NCBI RefSeq assembly: GCF_009856355.1
Contig: NZ_WMEW01000006.1
Location: 62,001-126,000 of the forward strand
Direction: 5' to 3'
Source of the DNA: Halobacillus litoralis
GTDB lineage: Bacteria; Bacillota; Bacilli; Bacillales; Halobacillaceae
DNA length: 64,000 nt
Shown here: in pieces, positions 59,234 through 64,000 of the stretch
Layout of the letters: every line of letters begins with the position of its first letter
Position numbering within the stretch: position 1 is the first letter of the stretch
Made by a program: the position numbers and the translations under genes
The notes under the pieces: generated by a model
Database searches by the model: none
What the model saw: only the letters and a program-made list of their open reading frames with translations
What the model was told of the DNA's origin: nothing

Positions 59234-59262
59234 TTGCCTTATGTCTATACAATTGGTACAAT
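59234..59262 (+). promoter_or_regulatory. Promoter of the BCCT transporter
   Basis: TTGCCT (59234-59239), 17-base spacer, TACAAT (59257-59262), about 108 bases before the start. The 450-bp gap 58910-59369 otherwise holds only the terminator at 59021 and AT-rich sequence; osmotic control is likely by analogy with opu genes. Confidence 0.6.
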
Positions 59263-59369
59263 TTATTCTGTACGATTTACTTAATCCCCTGATTTATCCC
59301 CCGCATTGCATGTTTTAACCCTTGCAGTCCAAACTACTTAACGAAGGTATAAGAAAGGATGTATGTCAC

Positions 59370-60998
59370 TTGAAAACAAAGCTTATTGACTGGCCCACGT
59401 TTATAGGGGCCCTGATTTTACTGCTTGGAGTAACCCTGCCATTGATTATGTTCCCTGAGGCAGGGAAGGAAGTAGTGTCTCAAGCCAATACATTTATGAC
59501 AGAGAATTTCGGCGTTCTTTATATGGTTCTTGGATTTGTCATTTTTGCTTTTTTAATCTATGTAGCCTTCAGTAAAAATGGTGCCATCAAACTTGGAGAT
59601 GAAGGAGAAAAGCCTGAATTCAGTACATTCTCCTGGGCCGCGATGCTTTTCGCTGCCGGGATCGGTTCCAGTATTCTGTACTGGGCGGTCATTGAATGGG
59701 CGTATTATTATCAGGGGCCTCCATTCGGTGTAGAACCGGAATCCAAGGAAGCAATCAAATGGGCTTCTACTTACGGCATGTTCCACTGGGGACCGATCGC
59801 CTGGGCGATCTATACGCTGCCGGCGCTGCCGATTGCCTATTTCTACTATGTACGGAAAAAGCCGGTGTTGAAAGTATCAGAAGCTGTACGTCCGGTCCTT
59901 GGTGATACGGTGGACGGCCCGGTTGGTACAATTATTGATGTTTTGTTTATGTTCGGACTTCTGGGCGGTGCAGGGACGACGCTTGCGCTCGGAACACCGA
60001 TGATTGCACAGGGTGTCAATGATTTAACAGGCATTCCCGTAACTCTCGGTCTGAAAAGCGGGATTATGCTGCTCTGTACGTTGATATTCGCGATCAGTGC
60101 CTATTCAGGCCTGAAACGTGGAATTAAAATCCTTAGTGATGTGAACTTATGGCTGTCTATCTTCCTGCTTGCGTTTATTTTCATTTTCGGTCCGACCCGT
60201 TTTATGAGTGAAACGACGTTCACATCTCTCGGACTTCTTGCCGATAACTTCTTCCGCATGGCGACATGGATGGAGCCGTTCGGGAACCTCGGCCAGTTTG
60301 AGAAGACGAGCTTCCCTGAATACTGGACCGTGTTCTACTGGGCATGGTGGCTCGTTTACGCGCCGTTTGTCGGTTTGTTTGTTGCCAGGATTTCCAGAGG
60401 ACGTACCATTCGTCAAATGATCCTCGGTACGATGGTGTATGGTACGATTGGATGTGTCCTTTTCTTCGGAATTATGGGTAACTTCGGTCTTTACCTGCAG
60501 ATTTCAGGTGAATTTGATGCCATTGCCTTCATGAATGATAACGGGGCACCGGCAACCATTATTGAAATTATGAACCAGCTGCCGCTGGCTGATTTCATCG
60601 TCTTGATCTTTACGGTCCTGGCTATCATTTTCCTTGCCACGACCTTTGACTCTTCCTCCTACATTCTTGCGTCTGTGACACAAAGGAATGTGGAGGGTGA
60701 ACCGCTCCGTTGGAACCGTCTATTCTGGGCATTCGCGTTATGTATCATGCCGCTTGCTCTGATGTTCCTCGGTGGACTGGATACCCTGCAGACAGCAAGT
60801 ATTGTCGGTGGTTTCCCGCTCATTATCATCATGTTCCTGCTCGCCTGGTCGTTTATGAAAGCGTCCAATACCGATATTCGCGAGTCTGATGACTATGAGC
60901 CGTCCACGATTCACATTAAGCGATGGAAAAACCGCAGGAAAAAGAAAAAGCGTTCCGCCCTTGAGGCCCTTGAAGATAAAGATACGGATGGAAGATAA
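59370..60998 (+). CDS. BCCT-family betaine/choline/carnitine transporter
   Basis: 542 residues, twelve membrane segments. It contains WAAMLFAAGIGSSILYWAVIEWAYYY, the glycine-rich segment MFGLLGGAGTTLALGTP, and the aromatic YWTVFYWAWWLVYAPFVGLF (substrate-binding tryptophans). The C-terminal tail is basic (RWKNRRKKKKRS), as expected for osmosensing. It imports compatible solutes with sodium. TTG start 59370 after AAAGGATG; the longer frame from 59322 lacks a site. Confidence 0.9.
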   Translation: MKTKLIDWPTFIGALILLLGVTLPLIMFPEAGKEVVSQANTFMTENFGVLYMVLGFVIFAFLIYVAFSKNGAIKLGDEGEKPEFSTFSWAAMLFAAGIGSSILYWAVIEWAYYYQGPPFGVEPESKEAIKWASTYGMFHWGPIAWAIYTLPALPIAYFYYVRKKPVLKVSEAVRPVLGDTVDGPVGTIIDVLFMFGLLGGAGTTLALGTPMIAQGVNDLTGIPVTLGLKSGIMLLCTLIFAISAYSGLKRGIKILSDVNLWLSIFLLAFIFIFGPTRFMSETTFTSLGLLADNFFRMATWMEPFGNLGQFEKTSFPEYWTVFYWAWWLVYAPFVGLFVARISRGRTIRQMILGTMVYGTIGCVLFFGIMGNFGLYLQISGEFDAIAFMNDNGAPATIIEIMNQLPLADFIVLIFTVLAIIFLATTFDSSSYILASVTQRNVEGEPLRWNRLFWAFALCIMPLALMFLGGLDTLQTASIVGGFPLIIIMFLLAWSFMKASNTDIRESDDYEPSTIHIKRWKNRRKKKKRSALEALEDKDTDGR

Positions 60999-61000
60999 GA

Positions 61001-61036
61001 AAACCCTGAACTCCAATGGAGTTCAGGGTTTTTTCT
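61001..61036. terminator. Terminator of the BCCT gene
   Basis: AAACCCTGAACTCC, loop AATG, GAGTTCAGGGTTT plus Ts. Confidence 0.9.
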
Positions 61037-61056
61037 TTCCCGCAGAAGAAAGGGAA

Positions 61057-61767
61057 TCAAACATTCTTTTTTTCCGGCAGGTAAGGCGTGACGTCTTGAA
61101 TAGTCACATCTCCGCTTTCCTTTAGAAACCGTTCCACCAGATGCAGGTGATCGGCGCCGACGAGAACAAGAATGCGGTCTCCGGGGGCTGCGGTCCGCAG
61201 GATATTCGCCGCCATGGCTAAATCGCGGTGATGCCACTGTTTCAGCCAGTGGACACCAATTTGATGCTGGCGGTCACCGACTCGAGTCAATTTCATATAG
61301 ACACGTTTCAACTGTTTCTTGTAATCTTCGTCATTAATGTAACGGAAATAACCGGCTAATGTCTGTTTATCCTCCATCTGCTTCACGCTCTGCTGGATGG
61401 TGAGGATTTCCTTGAGCAGCTCGGGCTGATGCTCTTCTGCCCAGGAGAATACTTGGTCAAGGGATGGGGTGGACATATCCACCATTTCATCAACAGGATA
61501 TAGACGGTCCTGTTGAAGGGCTTCAGCCAGTGGAAAAGCGATCTGTTCCACTTCATCGTAGGCAGGGGCCTGCTCTCCCTGCAGGAACTGCTTCAGTCTC
61601 TTATTGATTTCTTCTTCCAGAAAAAACGATTTTTCCACACCGATTTTTGTCGGGTTCCATTCCTGCAGTGAAGCGGTTATGGAAGACAGTTCATCACTAT
61701 GTTTGTGAATCATTTCCGGCTCCACAGCCATATGAAAAGTGCCGAGAAGCATAATTTCGGGTTTCAT
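61057..61767 (-). CDS. TraB/TIKI-superfamily protein (DUF5694)
   Basis: 236 residues. MLLGTFHMAVEPE at the start and ILVLVGADHLHLVERFL near the end carry the GTFH and GxxH motifs of the TraB/TIKI/EreA superfamily, with helical segments between. Eukaryotic TIKI is a metalloprotease; bacterial DUF5694 is not characterised. It follows the flavoprotein gene after 19 bases on the same strand. Confidence 0.75.
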   Translation of the reverse strand: MKPEIMLLGTFHMAVEPEMIHKHSDELSSITASLQEWNPTKIGVEKSFFLEEEINKRLKQFLQGEQAPAYDEVEQIAFPLAEALQQDRLYPVDEMVDMSTPSLDQVFSWAEEHQPELLKEILTIQQSVKQMEDKQTLAGYFRYINDEDYKKQLKRVYMKLTRVGDRQHQIGVHWLKQWHHRDLAMAANILRTAAPGDRILVLVGADHLHLVERFLKESGDVTIQDVTPYLPEKKNV

Positions 61768-61786
61768 TTCATCATTCCTTTCCGTG

Positions 61787-62728
61787 TCATTTAAAATACG
61801 GCAGGATATCTTCGCCGATTTCCTGCATCACCTCAGCTGTCGGCCGTTTGTTTTTTGAAAGGCCGAACATCATATGGTTCACACCAGCGGAACGATACTC
61901 TTCGATAATATTCTTTAAGCCTTCCCGCCCGGTTTGATAACCGGCAGGGATTTTTTCGATGGGGGCCTCCGGGTCCTCGGAAAGAACAACAGGAAGCGGC
62001 ATGAAGAAGGGACGGAAAACATCCCCATGGATCTGTTTCACTTTTTCCCTGTACATGTTGATCGTCTCCCTCTGCTGTTCCGGACGCTGAGGATAAAACA
62101 TCCATCCGTCTCCATGCTCAGCAATCCAGTCGATCGTCTGCTGACAGTAGCCCGTCATAAAAACAGGAATCCTGTTGGGCGGTTTAGGGACGAGATTGGA
62201 TTTGTCGAGCTTACCGAAGGAGGAGACGGCTTCAGGGTATTCTTCATATAAGGCCTTCGTAAAAAAATCAAAAGCTTCTCTGAACCATTCTCCACGTTCC
62301 ATGATGGGGATGTTCAATCCTTCAAAATCCTTCCGCCGGTCTCCTGAGGAAATACCGGCCATCAAACGTCCGGGAAATAAGCGTTCAATGCTTGCCAGCT
62401 CTTTCGCTGTGCGTAAAGGGTGACGGAGCGGCATAACCAATGCTGCTGTGCCGAGATTGATGGACTGTGTCTGCGAAGCCAGATAAGTTAAGTAGATCAG
62501 GCTGTCGAAGATCTGTCCGGTTGCCGGATCCTCAAATGTTGGATCTTCAAGAAGGACGTCCTGAAGCCATAGGCAGTGAAAGCCGAGTTTTTCCGCCATC
62601 TGTGCTTTTTGTACTTGATCATCCATGCGTGGTGTTTCTTTCTCGTAATTTTCAATCGGTATCGTCAGCCCAAAAGAGATGTGATCTTTTTGGAGCATGT
62701 TCTGCCATCCGCGGTGGTTTTCAAACAA
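61787..62728 (-). CDS. LLM-class flavin-dependent oxidoreductase
   Basis: 313 residues of the luciferase-like monooxygenase fold. It contains AEKLGFHCLWLQDV, INLGTAALVMPLRHPLRTAKELASIERLFPGRLMAGISSG and PVFMTGYCQQTIDWIAEHGDGWMFYP. The substrate is unknown. TTG 62728 has GGAGGAGGA upstream, whereas the longer frame from 62764 does not. It may form a two-gene operon with the DUF5694 gene. Confidence 0.85.
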   Translation of the reverse strand: MFENHRGWQNMLQKDHISFGLTIPIENYEKETPRMDDQVQKAQMAEKLGFHCLWLQDVLLEDPTFEDPATGQIFDSLIYLTYLASQTQSINLGTAALVMPLRHPLRTAKELASIERLFPGRLMAGISSGDRRKDFEGLNIPIMERGEWFREAFDFFTKALYEEYPEAVSSFGKLDKSNLVPKPPNRIPVFMTGYCQQTIDWIAEHGDGWMFYPQRPEQQRETINMYREKVKQIHGDVFRPFFMPLPVVLSEDPEAPIEKIPAGYQTGREGLKNIIEEYRSAGVNHMMFGLSKNKRPTAEVMQEIGEDILPYFK

Positions 62729-62809
62729 AATGCTTCCTCCTCCGTGTTTCTTTCTCGTTATCATTATAATGAGGTGGAGGCTGGACTTCTAATCAAAGGA
62801 ACTAAAAAA

Positions 62810-62836
62810 GCACCTTCTCCCAGCGGGGGAGAGGCG
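62810..62836 (-). terminator. Terminator of the small membrane peptide gene
   Basis: On the minus strand GGCGCCTCTCCC pairs with GGGAGAAGGTGC, with a T-run after it (62804-62809). Confidence 0.75.
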
Positions 62837-62846
62837 CCCGTAACAT

Positions 62847-62954
62847 TTAGAGGATATAGATGGCGAGATAAAGGATAAGAGTGAGAAAAGCGGAACCCCC
62901 GGCTACACTTGCGATTTCTGTTCGGTCGTAATCTACACGTTTTTTCAATGTCAT
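62847..62954 (-). CDS. 35-residue single-helix membrane peptide
   Basis: The minus strand has AAGGAG followed by ATG 62954 (close) and TTG 62948 (best spacing). The product begins MTLKKRVDYDRTEIASVAGG and ends in a hydrophobic helix (SAFLTLILYLAIYIL). A proper terminator follows directly. It is a well-formed small gene with charged head and one membrane span. Function unknown. Confidence 0.7.
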   Translation of the reverse strand: MTLKKRVDYDRTEIASVAGGSAFLTLILYLAIYIL

Positions 62955-63157
62955 CGCTCCTTAAAGATAAAAATATAAGATTGCTATGTATTTTTTGTTC
63001 TACTCTATATGACGAATGAATAGTCAGAAAGGTTTCATTTATATTACAAAAATGTAACTTTTTTATGTCGTAAATTTTCGGAGCGGGTGCAAAAGGGAGT
63101 TTTCACCTCTGATATAATAGTGGAAGAAAATAAGAATAGATGGGAGAGGTAACACTT

Positions 63158-64000
63158 ATGTCTACATATACAATGACCTGGGATCTGGACAGTCTGTTTC
63201 AAGGCGGCAGCCATTCCAGTGAATTAAAGAATTATGTCCAGCAGCTGGAGGGTCACCTGGATGCGCTTGAATCACTTATTTCGTCTTTCGTTTCTCCGGC
63301 CGGTCCTGATGATACGGAAGCTTTACAGCAAATCACGCACGCTCTTCAGGTGGCCGTGAAGGAGCTTGAAGAATTCAGTGCCTTTACAAGCTGCCTTCAG
63401 GCCCAGAATGTCAATGATGCAGGGGCTGGTCAATGGCTGGCGAAAAGAAGTGAACTGGGGGCGCGGCTGAACAACGCGCTGATCCAGCTGGATGAGACAT
63501 TTGTGAATATGGATGATGATGTTTGGACTTCGCTCCTGCAGCAGCCATCACTAAAGGAACTGTCTTTCGTGCTGGACGAGCGGAGGCGGAAGGCCAAAGA
63601 TAAGCTGGATGCTGCACGGGAATCGTTGATCAATGACCTGAGTGTGGACGGCTATGAGGCGTGGGAACTCATGTATGACCGGCTGGTTGGTAAATTGGCT
63701 GTCGAAGTGGAAGGCAGGTCCCTATCGGTGGGGCAGGCCTCCAACAAATTGGACTCCCCGGATCGTTCTGTGCGGAAGGAAGCTTTTGATCAATTGCAGA
63801 AGGCATGGCAGAACGAAGTGGGCGTATTCAGTGAAACATTGAATCATCTGTCAGGATTCCGTCTGCAGACTTATAAGCATAGAGGATGGGGGAGTGTCCT
63901 TAAGGAGCCGCTCGATTATAACCGGATGCGTGCTGACACGCTGGAGACGATGTGGGAAGTAATTGCCGATTATAAGCATGCGTATATCCCTTATATGAAA
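63158..64000 (+). CDS. pepF: Oligoendopeptidase F (M3 family), N-terminal part
   Basis: The frame starts ATG 63158 after GGGAGAGG and remains open to the window end: 281 residues seen of about 600. TYTMTWDLDSLFQGG, DRLVGKLAVEVEG and SFRxxxxK-like ETLNHLSGFRLQTYKHRGW are typical of the M3B PepF helical N-terminal domain; the HEXXH motif would lie beyond the window. It digests short peptides in the cytoplasm. TATAAT about 45 bases upstream could be the -10 box. Confidence 0.88.
   Translation, partial: MSTYTMTWDLDSLFQGGSHSSELKNYVQQLEGHLDALESLISSFVSPAGPDDTEALQQITHALQVAVKELEEFSAFTSCLQAQNVNDAGAGQWLAKRSELGARLNNALIQLDETFVNMDDDVWTSLLQQPSLKELSFVLDERRRKAKDKLDAARESLINDLSVDGYEAWELMYDRLVGKLAVEVEGRSLSVGQASNKLDSPDRSVRKEAFDQLQKAWQNEVGVFSETLNHLSGFRLQTYKHRGWGSVLKEPLDYNRMRADTLETMWEVIADYKHAYIPYMK

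Overview
The window reads as a low-to-mid GC Firmicute of the family Bacillaceae. The evidence is strong AGGAGG-type ribosome sites, frequent TTG/GTG starts, and spore genes (a CotY/CotZ coat protein, the cortex enzyme PdaA, a multi-PAS kinase with a phosphorelay-type H-box). It also carries MreBH, an RsbR-type stressosome protein and several B. subtilis Yfk/Yfj homologues. A BCCT betaine-type transporter, acidic proteins and Halobacillus-like intergenic repeats suggest a halotolerant member; the genus is an inference.

Layout. 1-3.4 kb: end of proA, a nucleotidyltransferase, an RsbR paralogue and a spore-coat gene. 3.65-11.3 kb: one long plus-strand acyl-CoA catabolic operon (SDR, 3-hydroxyacyl-CoA dehydrogenase, hotdog thioesterase, APH-like kinase, ComB-like phosphatase, FadE-type dehydrogenase, crotonase, quinone oxidoreductase) behind a promoter with a TetR-like operator. 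11.9-14 kb: GNAT, PP2C-like phosphatase, O-methyltransferase. 14.4-18.1 kb: 5-oxoprolinase genes pxpB-pxpC-pxpA with an NRAMP-fold transporter. 18.2-25 kb: small proteins, a pore-less channel homologue, CwlK-like peptidase, ketopantoate reductase. 25-31.7 kb: mreBH, a YkgJ-type protein, MOSC protein, deaminase, an ABC-2 exporter with its TetR regulator, an SRAP protein. 33.8-49.7 kb: a block whose order recalls B. subtilis yfkJ-I-H, yfkF, yfkD, pdaA, yfjP, interrupted by metal genes (ZosA-type ATPase behind a perfect PerR box; znuC-znuB-zur and znuA, each with a Zur box) and an amino-acid ABC pair without ATPase. 49.9-64 kb: sporulation-type kinase, YitT protein, MbcS-type acyl-CoA synthetase, RNase H-like protein, L,D-transpeptidase, purU, BCCT transporter, a TraB/TIKI-like protein, an LLM flavoprotein and the start of pepF.

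The unexpected structure lies between genes. A repeat of about 560 bp occurs four times (one copy degenerate). In three copies it is bracketed by two versions of the local transcription terminator, as if it inserts into terminators and duplicates them. A second family, present as a 459-bp and a 242-bp copy, has GCTCTGTT ends and exact 9-bp target duplications, so it is a MITE-like element. A third repeat is a 247-bp dimer duplicated in tandem in the 3' region of mreBH.

The most interesting gene set is the 3.7-11.3 kb operon. Its kinase plus acyl-CoA dehydrogenase pairing resembles the LvaA/LvaC and ACAD10/11 route for 4-hydroxyacyl-CoA, here with an embedded ComB-like phosphatase.
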